Assembly (NCBI GenBank): GCA_963698995.1
Contig: CAVOTD010000031.1
Coordinates: 1-64,000 of the forward strand
Source of the DNA: AP-15 sp963698995
GTDB taxonomy: Bacteria; Pseudomonadota; Alphaproteobacteria; ATCC43930; CGMCC-115725
DNA length: 64,000 bases
Reading direction: 5' to 3'
The notes under the pieces: model-generated
What the model saw: only the letters and a program-made list of their open reading frames with translations
Database searches by the model: none
Told to the model about the DNA's origin: nothing
Position numbers and translations under genes: made by a program
Shown: positions 47,427 through 56,489 of the stretch, piece after piece
Layout of the letters: each line of letters begins with the position of its first letter
Numbering within the stretch: position 1 is the first letter of the stretch

Positions 47427-47935
47427 GCGCTGACGAAAGCTTTCTCGCGCGATGGGCTCGCCGCAAGCGCGGCGCAGCTCGAAAGGCGCACGACCGGACC
47501 GAACGCCAAAGACGACCGGGGACGACGCTGCCTCGGATAGCCGCGGCCCCTCTCCCGCCGGAGGAAACGCAATCGCTCTTCGATCCCGCGAGTTTGCCGC
47601 CGATCGAATCGATTGGCGCCGGATCCGACATCCGGCCTTTCCTGTCTGCCGGCGTACCCGCGGATCTGACGCGCGCGGCGCTTCGCCGTGCGTGGTCGGT
47701 CGATCCCGCGATCCGCGACTTCGTCGGCCTGTCCGAGAATTCGTGGGACTTCAATGCGCCCGGCGCGATGCCCGGATTCGGCTCGCTGACAGCGGAGGAC
47801 GTCCGCCGCCTCGTGGCGCGGGTGATGGATGAGCCGGAAGCCTCAGGTCTTCGACCGCCCCGCCGCCCGAGCGGCTATCGGACGACCAAGCTTCCGAGAC
47901 GGCGAGCAGCGCCGGCCGACGGCACCCGCTCCTGA
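47423..47935 (+). CDS. DUF3306 family protein
   Basis: Intact 170-aa protein. MSADESFLARWARRKRGAAR at the start and later LFDPASLPPIESIGAGSDI, VPADLTRAALRRAWSVDPAI and FVGLSENSWDFNAPGAMPGF are diagnostic for DUF3306. The middle is conserved and the ends are basic and disordered. Partner of DUF3305, presumed helper in formate dehydrogenase maturation. A diverged, stop-containing copy occurs at 39788-40315. Confidence 0.9.
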   Translation: MSADESFLARWARRKRGAARKAHDRTERQRRPGTTLPRIAAAPLPPEETQSLFDPASLPPIESIGAGSDIRPFLSAGVPADLTRAALRRAWSVDPAIRDFVGLSENSWDFNAPGAMPGFGSLTAEDVRRLVARVMDEPEASGLRPPRRPSGYRTTKLPRRRAAPADGTRS

Positions 47936-48055
47936 CCCGGATCAAATGAAGCTCATCCGCGATGCCGACGCCGATCGCGAGTCGATACTGCGCTCAGACA
48001 AGCAGTATTGCGATGCAGCATGAAAAGGGAGAGCGCGAAGCCCGCCCGTCCTTGC

Positions 48056-48078
48056 CGCGCCGCCGTCACGGCGGCGCG
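48056..48078 (+). terminator. strong GC hairpin after DUF3306, possible terminator
   Basis: Arms cgcgccgccg and cggcggcgcg (10 bp) around loop tca form a very stable hairpin 121 nt past the DUF3306 stop. No U-run follows, so it may work as a rho-dependent pause or mRNA stabiliser. A smaller 6-bp hairpin (atagcc/ggctat) follows at 48101-48115. Confidence 0.45.
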
Positions 48079-48182
48079 CTCCCGGATTAACTTGGTTTCT
48101 ATAGCCTCAGGCTATTGACCGAAAGATTAACGCGGGATTACCCTGCCGTCGAATAGGGCAGAACCTTCGTTTCGGGCTTTTC

Positions 48183-48952
48183 ATGAGCGACCCGGGACTC
48201 GACGAGGCGATCCGCGCCGCCGGCGGCATAACAGAACTGGCGCGCAGGATCGGCATCTCCCAACCATCCGTCTCCAACTGGTCACGGGTCCCGGCGGGCG
48301 TGTGCTGTCGGTGGAAGCCGCGACCGGGGTTGCACGGGCGATCTTGCGGCCGGATCTTTATGCCGAGCACCTCGGCCAACCCGACGAGGTCGATGCCGCG
48401 CGCGCCCAGGAATATGCGCTGCTCGCGGCGTTGTTGGCGCGTGCTCCGGATGCGGCGCTGCTCAACCGAATCGCCAAGCTGCGCGGCGATGCGACGCCGC
48501 TCGGCGTTGCGCACGCCGCGCTGGCGCAAGCCGCGGGCGGGGCGAGCACCGAAAAGATCGAGCGCGAGTTCTTCGATCTCTTCATCGGCGTCGGGCGCGG
48601 CGAGCTCTTGCCCTACGGTTCGTATTACCTGACCGGCTTTCTCAACGAGCGTCCGCTGGCGCGCTTGCGCGAGGATCTGCAGGCGCTCGGCATCGAACGT
48701 GTCGAGAAGCAATGCGAGCCCGAGGACCACGCCGCCATTCTCTGCGAGATCATGGCCGGTCTGATCGGCGGAGAGTTTGCCGCGGCAGTCGAGAGGCAGC
48801 AGCAGATCTTCGAAAAGCATCTCGCTCCGTGGATCGGACGCTTCTTCGCCGACCTGGCGGGCGCGGAGGCGGCCGATTTCTACCGCCATGTCGGCGCGAT
48901 CGGGCGTCTCTTCATCGAGATCGAAACAGAAGCATTCGCGCTGCCCGCATAA
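48183..48952 (+). pseudogene. TorD-family chaperone with N-terminal YdaS-like HTH, one frameshift
   Basis: ATG 48183 opens LDEAIRAAGGITELARRIGI followed by SQPSVSNWSRVPA, a YdaS/Cro-type helix-turn-helix. Near 48297 the frame changes and continues VLSVEAATGVARAILRPDLY and the TorD/DmsD chaperone domain: ALLAALLARAPDAALLNRI, FFDLFIGVGRGELLPYGSYY, EPEDHAAILCEIMAGLIGG and HLAPWIGRFFADLAGAEAA. The chaperone would bind the Tat signal of FdhA and hold it until the Mo/W cofactor is inserted. The HTH-TorD fusion implies that folding state might be coupled to transcription. The shift fits a one-base loss better than a gain. Confidence 0.85.
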
Positions 48953-48982
48953 GCGGGCGCGCAAGAACGGGAGGACGCGGCT

Positions 48983-49183
48983 GTGAAAGCGCAAGGCAAG
49001 CTGAACTTCGGGCGTCGTCAATTCTTTCGTGTGCTCGGCGCCGGCACGGCGGCCGGCGCGGTGGGACCGCTCGCCACCGAGGCCGTGGCCGACAGCGAGA
49101 GCAACGACGAGAAGCGCAAGGCTCGCTACAGGGAAACCGACGAGGTCAAAACCTATTACCGCGTCAACCGCTATCCGAGCTGA
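48983..49183 (+). CDS. small Tat-signal protein of formate dehydrogenase operon
   Basis: A 66-aa protein with GTG start and GGGAGG 8 nt upstream. The N-terminus contains a twin-arginine signal (GRRQFFRVLGAGTAAGAVGP, then TEAVADS) and the mature part is only about 30 residues, DEKRKARYRETDEVKTYYRV. Proteins of this kind precede fdhA in many alphaproteobacterial fdh operons and are annotated as formate dehydrogenase accessory Tat proteins. Role unknown; it may be a small periplasmic subunit. Confidence 0.85.
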   Translation: MKAQGKLNFGRRQFFRVLGAGTAAGAVGPLATEAVADSESNDEKRKARYRETDEVKTYYRVNRYPS

Positions 49184-49194
49184 GGGAGGCATCC

Positions 49195-52115
49195 GTGCTG
49201 ATCAAAAGAACGGAACGTCAGGCCCGGCGCGGGCAGCTTGCCGCCTTCGCAAGCCAGTCGGATCGCGGCCTCGACCGCCGCACCTTCCTGCGCCGCTCGG
49301 GCCTCGTCGCCGGTGGTCTCGCGGCGCTGGGCGCGTTGCCGCTCGGCAGCGTGCGCAAGGCCGAGGCCGGCCCGCCGCCGCCCGCCGGCGCGCAGGTGGC
49401 GATCCGCAAGAGCATCTGCACGCATTGCGCGGTCGGCTGCACTGTCACGGCCGAGGTCGCCAACGGCGTGTGGATCGGCCAGGAGCCGAGCTGGGACAGC
49501 CCGATCAACCGCGGTTCGCATTGCGCCAAGGGCGCCTCGGTGCGCGAGCTCGTCTCCGGCGAGCGGCGGCTCAAATATCCGCTGAAGCTCGTCGACGGCC
49601 AATGGACCCGGATCAGTTGGGACCAGGCCATCGACGAGATCGGCGACAAGCTGATCGCGATCCGCGAGCAATCGGGCCCGGACTCGGTCTACTGGCTCGG
49701 CTCGGCGAAATTCACCAATGAGGGCGCCTATCTCTTCCGCAAGCTCGGCGCCTTCTGGGGCACCAACAACACCGATCACCAGGCGCGCATCTGCCATTCG
49801 ACGACGGTCACCGGCGTGGCCAATACCTGGGGCTACGGCGCGATGACCAACAGCTTCAATGACATCCGCAATTCGAAGACGCAGATCATCTGGGGCGGCA
49901 ATCCGGCCGAAGCCCATCCGGTGTCCCTGCAGCATCTGTCTGGAGGGCGCCGAGCTCAACAAGGCGAATGTCGTCGTCGTCGATCCGCGCCTGACGCGCA
50001 CGGCCGCGCACGCGACCGAATACGTGCGGCTGCGGCCGGGCACCGACATTCCGGTGCTCTACGGGATGATGTGGCACATCCTGCAAGAACGGCTGGGAGG
50101 ACAAGGAGTTCATTGCGCAGCGCGTCTACGGCTTCGAGGATGTGCGCAAGGAAATCGAGAAGTGGACGCCCGACGAGGTCGAGCGCGTCTCCGGCGTCCC
50201 CGGCGAGCAGCTGAAGCGCGTCGCCCAGATGTTCGCCACGCAGAAGCCGGCGACCTTGATCTGGTGCATGGGCCAGACCCAGCACACGGTCGGCACCGCC
50301 AATGTTCGGACGAGCTGCATCGCGCTGCTTCTGACCGGCAATGTCGGCAAGCCCGGCACCGGCGCGAACATCTTCCGCGGCCACGACAATGTGCAGGGCG
50401 CAACCGATGTCGGGCTCGATATCGTGACCTTGCCGTTCTATTACGGCCTCGTCGAGGGCGCGTGGCGGCACTGGGCGCGCGTCTGGGAGGTCGACTACGA
50501 CTATCTGCAGTCGCGCTTCGATTCCAAGAAGATCATGGAGACGCCCGGCATCCCGCTGACCCGCTGGTTCGATGCGGTCCTGCTGCCGAAGGACCAGGTG
50601 GACCAGAAGGACAACGTACGGGCGATGTTCGTGCAAGGACACGCCAGCAACAGCATCACCCGCATTCCGGAATCGCTGAAGGGGCTGCAAAAGCTCGATC
50701 TGCTGGTGGTGGCCGACCCGCATCCCACGACCTGGGCGTCGCTGGCGGTCGAGGCGGGACGCAAGGACAACATGTATCTGTTGCCGGCCTGCACCCAGTT
50801 CGAGGCGTCGGGCTCGCGCGTCGCGTCGAACCGCTCGCTGCAGTGGGGCGAGCAGATCGTCAAGCCGATCTTCGAGTCGAAAAACGATCTCGAGATCATG
50901 TATCTGATCGCCAAGAAGCTCGGCTTTGCCGACAAGATGTTCAAGAACATCAAGGTCGAGAACAACCTTCCGCTGGCCGAGGACATCTTGCGCGAAATGA
51001 ATCGCGGCAGCTGGTCGACCGGCTATTGCGGCCAGTCGCCGGAGCGCCTCAAGCTGCACATGGCCAACCAGAAGGATTTCGATCTGGTCACGATGCGCGC
51101 GAAGGACGGACCCTGCAAAGGCGACTATTACGGCCTGCCTTGGCCGTGCTGGGGCAAGCCGGAGGTCAAGCATCCGGGCACGCCGCTGCTCTACAACACG
51201 AACCTCCACGTCATGGATGGCGGCGGCACCTTCCGCGCCCGCTTCGGCGTCGAGCGCAACGGCGTGAACCTGCTTGCCGAAGGCTCCTACTCGCGTCGGC
51301 TCGGAGATCAAGGACGGCTATCCCGAATTCACGATGGCTGTCCTGAAGAAGCTCGGCTGGGACAAGGATCTCACGCCCGGACGAGCTCGCGACCATCGAG
51401 AAGGTCGCGGGCAGCCCCGACAAGATCGATACGGTGTCGTGGTCGACCGATCTGTCCGGCGGCATCCAGCGCGTTGCGCTGAAGCACGGCTGTGTGCCCT
51501 ACGGCAACGGCAAGGCGCGCATGAACGCCTTGGAACCTGCCGGACCCGATCCCGGTGCATCGCGAGCCGATCTACACGCCGCGTGTCGACCTCGTCGCGA
51601 AATACCCGACCTTGCCCGATGCCAAGCAGTTCCGGCTGCCGAATATCGGCTTCACGGTGCAGAAGGCGGCGGTCGACAAGGGAATTGCCAAGCAGTTCCC
51701 GCTGATCCTGAGCTCCGGCCGGCTGGTCGAATATGAAGGCGGCGGCGAGGAGACCCGCTCCAACAAATGGCTCGCCGAGCTGCAGCAGGACATGTTTGTC
51801 GAGATCAGCCCGGCGGATGCCGGCGACCGCGGCATCAAGGACGGCTCCTGGGTTTGGGTGACCGGCGCGGAGAACGGCTCCCGGGCCAAGGTGAAGGCGC
51901 TGGTCACCGAACGCGTCGGCAAGGGCGTCGCCTGGATGCCGTTCCACTTCGGCGGCTGGTTCGGCGGTGTCGATCTTGCGGTACGAAATATCCGAAGGGC
52001 GCCGATCCGATCGTGCTCGGCGAAAGCGCGAACACGATCACGACCTACGGGTACGATCCCGCAACCGGTATGCAGGAGCCCAAAGTCACCCTGTGTCAGA
52101 TCAGCCGCGGCGTGA
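49195..52115 (+). pseudogene. fdhA: formate dehydrogenase alpha subunit (Tat-exported, Cys type), at least seven frameshifts
   Basis: Catalytic molybdo- or tungstopterin subunit oxidising formate to CO2 in the periplasm. GTG 49195 with GAGGGAGG upstream; Tat signal DRRTFLRRSGLVAGGLAALG. The [4Fe-4S] set is CTHCAVGC with a distant HCAKG, and the active-site residue is Cys in ARICHSTTVTGVANTWGYG where other enzymes have selenocysteine. The sense moves between frames at about 49939, 50094, 51294, 51379, 51540, 51975, 51982 and near the end; every listed break except the last is cured by deleting one base and there is no nonsense codon otherwise. Conserved pieces include TLIWCMGQTQHTVGTANVR, GNVGKPGTGANIFRGH, LVVADPHPTTWASLAVEAG and FPLILSSGRLVEYEGGGEE. 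Full length is about 970 aa. Confidence 0.92.
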
Positions 52116-52127
52116 GGAGGCGGATCG

Positions 52128-52724
52128 ATGGCTCGGATGAAATTCCTCTGCGACGCCGACCGCTGCATCGAATGCAATGCCTGCGTCACCGCCTGCAAAA
52201 ACGAAAACGAGGTGCCGTGGGGCATCAACCGCCGGCGCGTCGTCACGATCAATGACGGCAAGCCGGGCGAGCGCTCGGTGTCGATGGCCTGCATGCATTG
52301 CACCGATGCGCCGTGCCAGGCGGTGTGTCCGGTGAACGCCTTCTACACCACCGCCGACGGGGTCGTGCTGCATTCGAAGGACATCTGCATCGGCTGCGGC
52401 TATTGCTTCTACGCCTGCCCGTTCGGCGCGCCGCAATATCCGCGCGTCGGCAATTTCGGCTCGCGCGGCAAGATGGACAAATGCACCTACTGCGCCGGCG
52501 GTCCGGAACCGGACGGCAGCATGGCGGAGTACGAGAAATACGGCGCCAACCGTCTGGCCGAAGGCAAGCTGCCGTTGTGCGCCGAGATGTGCTCGACCAA
52601 GTCGTTGCTCGCCGGCGACGGCGAGATCATCGCGCAAATCTACAAGGAGCGGGTAGCGAAGCGCGGCTACGGCTCCGGCGCCTGGGGCTGGAAGACCGCC
52701 TATCGCGAGACCATCACGTCATAA
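52128..52724 (+). CDS. fdhB: formate dehydrogenase beta subunit, Fe-S protein
   Basis: Intact 198-aa electron-transfer subunit with four cysteine groups for [4Fe-4S] clusters: DRCIECNACVTACKNE, ACMHCTDAPCQAVCPV, CIGCGYCFYACPFGAPQ, and the pair KCTYCAGG with CAEMCSTKSL. It takes electrons from FdhA and passes them to the cytochrome b subunit. No signal peptide: such subunits are co-exported with FdhA through the Tat pathway. It is 12 nt after fdhA and, unlike its neighbours, has no frameshift. Confidence 0.95.
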   Translation: MARMKFLCDADRCIECNACVTACKNENEVPWGINRRRVVTINDGKPGERSVSMACMHCTDAPCQAVCPVNAFYTTADGVVLHSKDICIGCGYCFYACPFGAPQYPRVGNFGSRGKMDKCTYCAGGPEPDGSMAEYEKYGANRLAEGKLPLCAEMCSTKSLLAGDGEIIAQIYKERVAKRGYGSGAWGWKTAYRETITS

Positions 52725-52762
52725 CACGTCGACAAAGCGACGCAAATCGGGGAGGAAATGGC

Positions 52763-53774
52763 GTGACAGCGCCTGCCGCAATGTTTCGCATCATCGTCGG
52801 AGCCTTGGCGCTCCTGTGGGTTGCCGTGTCTTCGTACCCGGTGGCGGCGCAGCAGCCCACCGCGGTCGATCCGACGGCGAGCGCGGTCAACGAGCAGCAG
52901 CTCCTGCAGCAGTTCAAGACGATCCAGGGCCGCGGCAGCATTCCCGATACGAAATCCTACACGATCGAGCAGCCGGCAGGCCGTGATTGGCGCCATTTCC
53001 ATGAGGTGACATTGCGCTGGATCGGCGCCGTCGCCATTCTCGGCATGCTGGCGGTGCTGGTCATTTTCTATCTGTCGCGCGGCATGGTGCGCATCGAAAG
53101 CGGGCGCTCCGGGCGCACCATCGTGCGCTTCAATGCCGCCGAACGTGTTCGTGCATTGGATGACGGCGACCTGCTTCATCATCCTCGCCTTGTCCGGGCT
53201 CAACATCACCTTCGGCAAACCGCTGCTGTTGCCGCTGATGAGCCCCGAGGCCTTCACCGCCTGGTCGGAATGGGCGAAGTACGCCCACAATTATCTGAGC
53301 TTCCCGTTCACGCTCGGCGTCATCCTGATCTTTTTCATGTGGATCGCCGGCAACATCCCGAACCGGGTCGACATTGAATGGTTCAGGCGCGGCGGCGGCA
53401 TGATCGGCCATGACCATCCGCCGGCTTACCGCTTCAATGGCGGCCAGAAGCTCATCTATTGGATCGTGGTGCTGGGCGGAAGCGCGATCGCGGTCAGCGG
53501 CTATCTGTTGATGTTTCCGTTCTACGGCACCGATATTCAGACCATGCAGAACGCTGAGATGGTCCACGGCGTCATTGCAATGCTGTTCATCGCCGCCATG
53601 CTCGGTCACATTTACATCGGCACGATCGGTATGGAAGGCGCATTCGAGGCAATGGGTGAGGGCACGGTGGATATCAATTGGGCCAAAGAGCACCACGAAT
53701 TGTGGCTCGAGCACGATGCCCGCGCACGATCAAACCAATTGCGAACACGACCGGCAGCAACGCCCGGCGAGTAG
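52763..53774 (+). pseudogene. fdhC: formate dehydrogenase gamma subunit, cytochrome b556 type, one frameshift
   Basis: GTG 52763 with GGGGAGG upstream opens a signal-like segment (RIIVGALALLWVAVSSYPV), then QQLLQQFKTIQGRGSIPD, WRHFHEVTLRWIGAVAILGM and RTIVRFNAAER. One extra base near 53144 shifts the frame; after removing it the reading continues FVHWMTATCFIILALSGLNI, EWAKYAHNYLSFPFTLGVIL, HGVIAMLFIAAMLGHIYIGT and MEGAFEAMGEGTVDINWAKE. Histidines in VHWMTA, YAHNY, VHGVIA and LGHIYIG are the usual haem b ligands. It anchors FdhAB to the membrane and reduces quinone. Length after repair is about 336 aa. Confidence 0.9.
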
Positions 53775-54149
53775 TCGAGACGCGGCTGGCTCGTCACGCG
53801 ACATGTCGACGGAATCATCATCGCGAGCATAATGTGGAGAGATTGTTACGGGTGAAGGCGATCCGACACCGATTGGATTCACGTCTTCGATGGTCAGCCC
53901 ACCGGTAAATCGGCGCTGGTGTGCATTCTTGCTACGATGCTTTTGTTCATGCTGCCAATCGAAACAAATGCTCGCCGGCGCTGGCGTGGGGCCTTCGGGA
54001 ACCTCGGACGGACAGCGTGGTTTCCACGATCGTCGCTTACCTTCGTATTTCGGCGGGGCGATTGACCCGGCAGGCCGTTGGCGAGAATGCGTGGCGTTCA
54101 CGTGCTGCAGGGCACGCCCGGCGAGTAGACCGTTCCATGTGAAGTTCGG
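53775..54149. other. gap between fdh and mod/tup genes
   Basis: About 375 nt with no convincing coding frame and no obvious terminator. It presumably contains the end of the fdh transcript and the promoter of the ModE-like gene. Confidence 0.45.
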
Positions 54150-54512
54150 ATGAACGACCAATTAGAGCCTCGCATCCGTATCCTGCTCGGGTCCTCGATC
54201 GCGATCGGGCCTGGAAAAGCCGCGCTTCTGGATGCGATCGGCGAGACTGGGTCAATTGCCGCCGCCGGGCGACGCATGGGCATGAGCTACCGCCGCGCTT
54301 GGCTGCTCGCCAAGACCATGAATGCCTGTTTTCGGAAACCACTTATCGAGGCGGCAAAGGGGGGAACCGGCGGCGGCGGTGCCCGGCTCACCGCAATGGG
54401 GCGCGAGGTTCTGACGCTCTATCGGGCTATGGAGGACCACGCGGCAGCGGCGGTCACCCTCGACATGGAGAAATTGCGTGGGCTGATGATCAATCACCCG
54501 CCGGAGGATTGA
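54150..54512 (+). CDS. ModE-like winged HTH regulator (DNA-binding domain only)
   Basis: Intact 120-aa protein. RIRILLGSSIAIGPGKAALL, then DAIGETGSIAAAGRRMGMSY, RRAWLLAKTMNACFRKPLIE, GTGGGGARLTAMGREVLTLY and RAMEDH form the LysR-type winged HTH of ModE. The C-terminal molybdate-binding MOP domains are missing, as in stand-alone ModE/TunR-like regulators of Mo or W uptake. It likely represses or activates the tupBA genes downstream, where a palindrome lies 14 nt after its stop codon. Confidence 0.9.
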   Translation: MNDQLEPRIRILLGSSIAIGPGKAALLDAIGETGSIAAAGRRMGMSYRRAWLLAKTMNACFRKPLIEAAKGGTGGGGARLTAMGREVLTLYRAMEDHAAAAVTLDMEKLRGLMINHPPED

Positions 54513-54525
54513 TCGCCCCACTCCT

Positions 54526-54549
54526 CGATATGCAATAAATACCATATCG
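54526..54549. promoter_or_regulatory. ModE-like operator: CGATATG-N10-CATATCG
   Basis: CGATATG (54526-54532) and CATATCG (54543-54549) are perfect inverted copies with a 10-nt AT-rich spacer, between the ModE-like gene and tupB. The half sites resemble the AT-rich palindromic sites of ModE-type regulators in general layout. It is the best candidate operator of the neighbouring regulator. Confidence 0.6.
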
Positions 54550-54605
54550 GGCTCAGTTTGCTGATGTGATCAATAAAGCGAGTACCCTGTTTGAGGAGGC
54601 TCGCC

Positions 54606-55310
54606 TTGCACGATCTTGCCGCCGCCCTTGCCGCTGCTTGGCAGCTTGTTCTTTCGAGCGATGCCGCTCTTGTTGGGATCGTCTCGCTCTCGCTCAGTAT
54701 CAGCCTCACGGCTGTTCTTCTCGCATCCGCGCTTGGGCTGCCGCTCGGCGCTGCGCTCGCGGTGCTGCGGTTTCCAGGGCGAAACGCCGGGATTGTAATC
54801 GTAAACGCCTTGATGGGGCTGCCGTCGGTGGTTGCGGGCTTGTTCGTCTATGTCCTGCTATCGCGTTCTGGTCCCTTGGGGAACCTCGGACTCCTTTTCA
54901 CACCGGCGGCTATGGTGATCGCGCAAACGGTACTTGTGACGCCGATCGTGGCGGCAATAGCACGGCAGATCATCGAGGACCTTTGGGGGGAATACGGCGA
55001 ACTCTATATCTTCGACGGCGTGGGTCGGGTCCGCACTGTTTGCTCCCTGCTCTGGCTCGGGCGCTTCAGCCTGCTGACCGCGGTACTGGCGGGCGTGGGG
55101 CGGGCGGTCGCTGAAGTCGGCGCGATCCTGATTGTCGGGGGCAATATCGCGGGGGTTACCCGCACTATGACAACGGCGATTGCTCTGGAAACGAGCCGGG
55201 GCGATCTCGCGCTCGCTCTCGGTCTCGGCATCATCCTCCTGGCTCTGATCCTTGTCGTCAATGCCACGGCGCACTTTGCTGGCGGCGCCGCAAGGAGGGC
55301 GGCGGCATGA
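54606..55310 (+). CDS. tupB: tungstate ABC transporter permease
   Basis: A 234-aa inner-membrane permease. Start at TTG 54606 because GAGGAGG lies 6-8 nt upstream. Membrane helices include VGIVSLSLSISLTAVLLASA, IVIVNALMGLPSVVAGLFVY and ILLALILVVNATAHF; the EAA-like ATPase contact loop is in GELYIFDGVGRVRTVC. AEVGAILIVGGNIAGVTRTM is typical of TupB. With TupA it would import tungstate (or molybdate) for the formate dehydrogenase cofactor. No ATPase gene (tupC) is present in the island, so the energising subunit must come from elsewhere or the system is incomplete. Confidence 0.85.
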   Translation: MHDLAAALAAAWQLVLSSDAALVGIVSLSLSISLTAVLLASALGLPLGAALAVLRFPGRNAGIVIVNALMGLPSVVAGLFVYVLLSRSGPLGNLGLLFTPAAMVIAQTVLVTPIVAAIARQIIEDLWGEYGELYIFDGVGRVRTVCSLLWLGRFSLLTAVLAGVGRAVAEVGAILIVGGNIAGVTRTMTTAIALETSRGDLALALGLGIILLALILVVNATAHFAGGAARRAAA

Positions 55311-56140
55311 CACGAGTAGTTCGCTGCTTCTTCGCCGGGTGCATGTTGCTATGGGCGGCAGCATTGTCCGCTGCTGCCCAACAGCAGTTCATTACGGTGG
55401 CGTCTACCACTTCCACCGAAGAGTCCGGGCTTTTCCGACGTCTGCTACCCGCCTTCACTAAAGAAACCGGCATCGAGGTCCGGGTGGTCGCGGTCGGAAC
55501 GGGGCAGGCTCTCAAAATCGGCGAGCGTGGCGACTGCGATGTCGTCTTCGTGCACGACAAGCCGGCAGAGCTTGCTTTTGTCGAGCGAGGCTTCGGCGTC
55601 GACCGCCATGAGGTGATGCATAACGACTTCGTCCTGGTCGGTCCGACGAGCGATCCGGCGCATGCTGACGGCGGCAAGGACATCGTGGATGCGCTGCGGA
55701 AGATCGCGAGTGCTAAAGCGCCCTTCGTCGCGCGCGGCGACGATAGTGGCACGAGCAAGGCAGAGATCCACCTATGGAAAGAAGCGGGCATTGATCCCAA
55801 AGCAGCAGGCGGAGGCTGGTATCGCGACACTGGTTCGGGAATGGGTCCGACCCTGAACACGGCTGCAGCGATGGACGGCTACACGCTGTCCGATCGCGGA
55901 ACATGGCTCAGCTTCAAGAATAAGCAGAACCTAAAAATCATCGTTGAGGGTGATCGGCGGCTCTTCAACCAATACGGGGTCATGCTCGTAAACCCGGCAA
56001 AACACCCGCATATCAAACAGGACGTCGGGCGCCAATTCATCGATTGGCTGATCTCGCCGACAGGACAACGAACGATTGCCGACTACAAGATCAATGGCGA
56101 GACCCTTTTCTTTCCTGATGCCAAAGCCTCACAGTCGTGA
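55307..56140 (+). CDS. tupA: tungstate-binding periplasmic protein
   Basis: Intact 277-aa solute-binding protein. Signal peptide MTRVVRCFFAGCMLLWAAA to about AAAQQ; the mature start ITVASTTSTEESG has the TTTS-like oxyanion motif of TupA. VVAVGTGQALKIGERGDCDV, ARGDDSGTSKAEIHLWKEAG and DTGSGMGPTLNTAAAMDGY are the other family signatures. It binds the oxyanion and hands it to TupB. The ATG overlaps the tupB stop by 4 nt. Order tupB-tupA is reversed from the usual tupA-tupB-tupC. Confidence 0.9.
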   Translation: MTRVVRCFFAGCMLLWAAALSAAAQQQFITVASTTSTEESGLFRRLLPAFTKETGIEVRVVAVGTGQALKIGERGDCDVVFVHDKPAELAFVERGFGVDRHEVMHNDFVLVGPTSDPAHADGGKDIVDALRKIASAKAPFVARGDDSGTSKAEIHLWKEAGIDPKAAGGGWYRDTGSGMGPTLNTAAAMDGYTLSDRGTWLSFKNKQNLKIIVEGDRRLFNQYGVMLVNPAKHPHIKQDVGRQFIDWLISPTGQRTIADYKINGETLFFPDAKASQS

Positions 56141-56243
56141 AGACAAAGATCGATCAACGACTGCGCTCCAATCCATAGGGGACCAACCTGACGAGATTAC
56201 ATTGGGATCGGTTATGAGGCCCCGATGCCAACGTGCGGCAAGG

Positions 56244-56280
56244 GAAGAGCGAACCGGCGACGTTCCCACGTTCGCTCTTC
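56244..56280. repeat. inverted repeat, 11-bp arms, 15-nt spacer
   Basis: GAAGAGCGAAC (56244-56254) and GTTCGCTCTTC (56270-56280) are exact complements, 104 nt after the tupA stop. It might act as the transcription terminator of the modE-tupBA unit or mark an element end; no U-run follows. Confidence 0.5.
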
Positions 56281-56489
56281 GCATGGAACATGGGCCGCCG
56301 TCCGGCTCTTTTGTGTCCGCTAGTGGCACCCTTCAGACGCGCCGATCAGGATAGAAAGGGTTGGATCATTGGCCTTGAGCGGACGCGCTTGCAATGGGCG
56401 CGAACCGACGCGATTGGCATTTAGCGACATCCTGGGACACGTAAGAGTTGGAGGCCCTTCGTCCTGAGACCGGAAGAGCCCGGCCGACA

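Noticed and set aside
48107..49192. 361-codon minus-strand frame over the TorD gene
   Set aside because: Antisense shadow; the TorD and Tat-protein motifs and ribosome sites lie on the plus strand.
49956..51311. Long open frame of 451 codons on the minus strand
   Set aside because: It is antisense to fdhA, whose conserved motifs on the plus strand are unmistakable; low-complexity Arg/Asp-rich translation is typical of antisense GC-rich DNA.
41767..53774. Programmed frameshifting or a recoding system in the formate dehydrogenase locus
   Set aside because: Too many sites, no common slippery heptamer or downstream structure, and intact neighbours; insertion errors or decay are simpler. The interpretation is left open in the findings.
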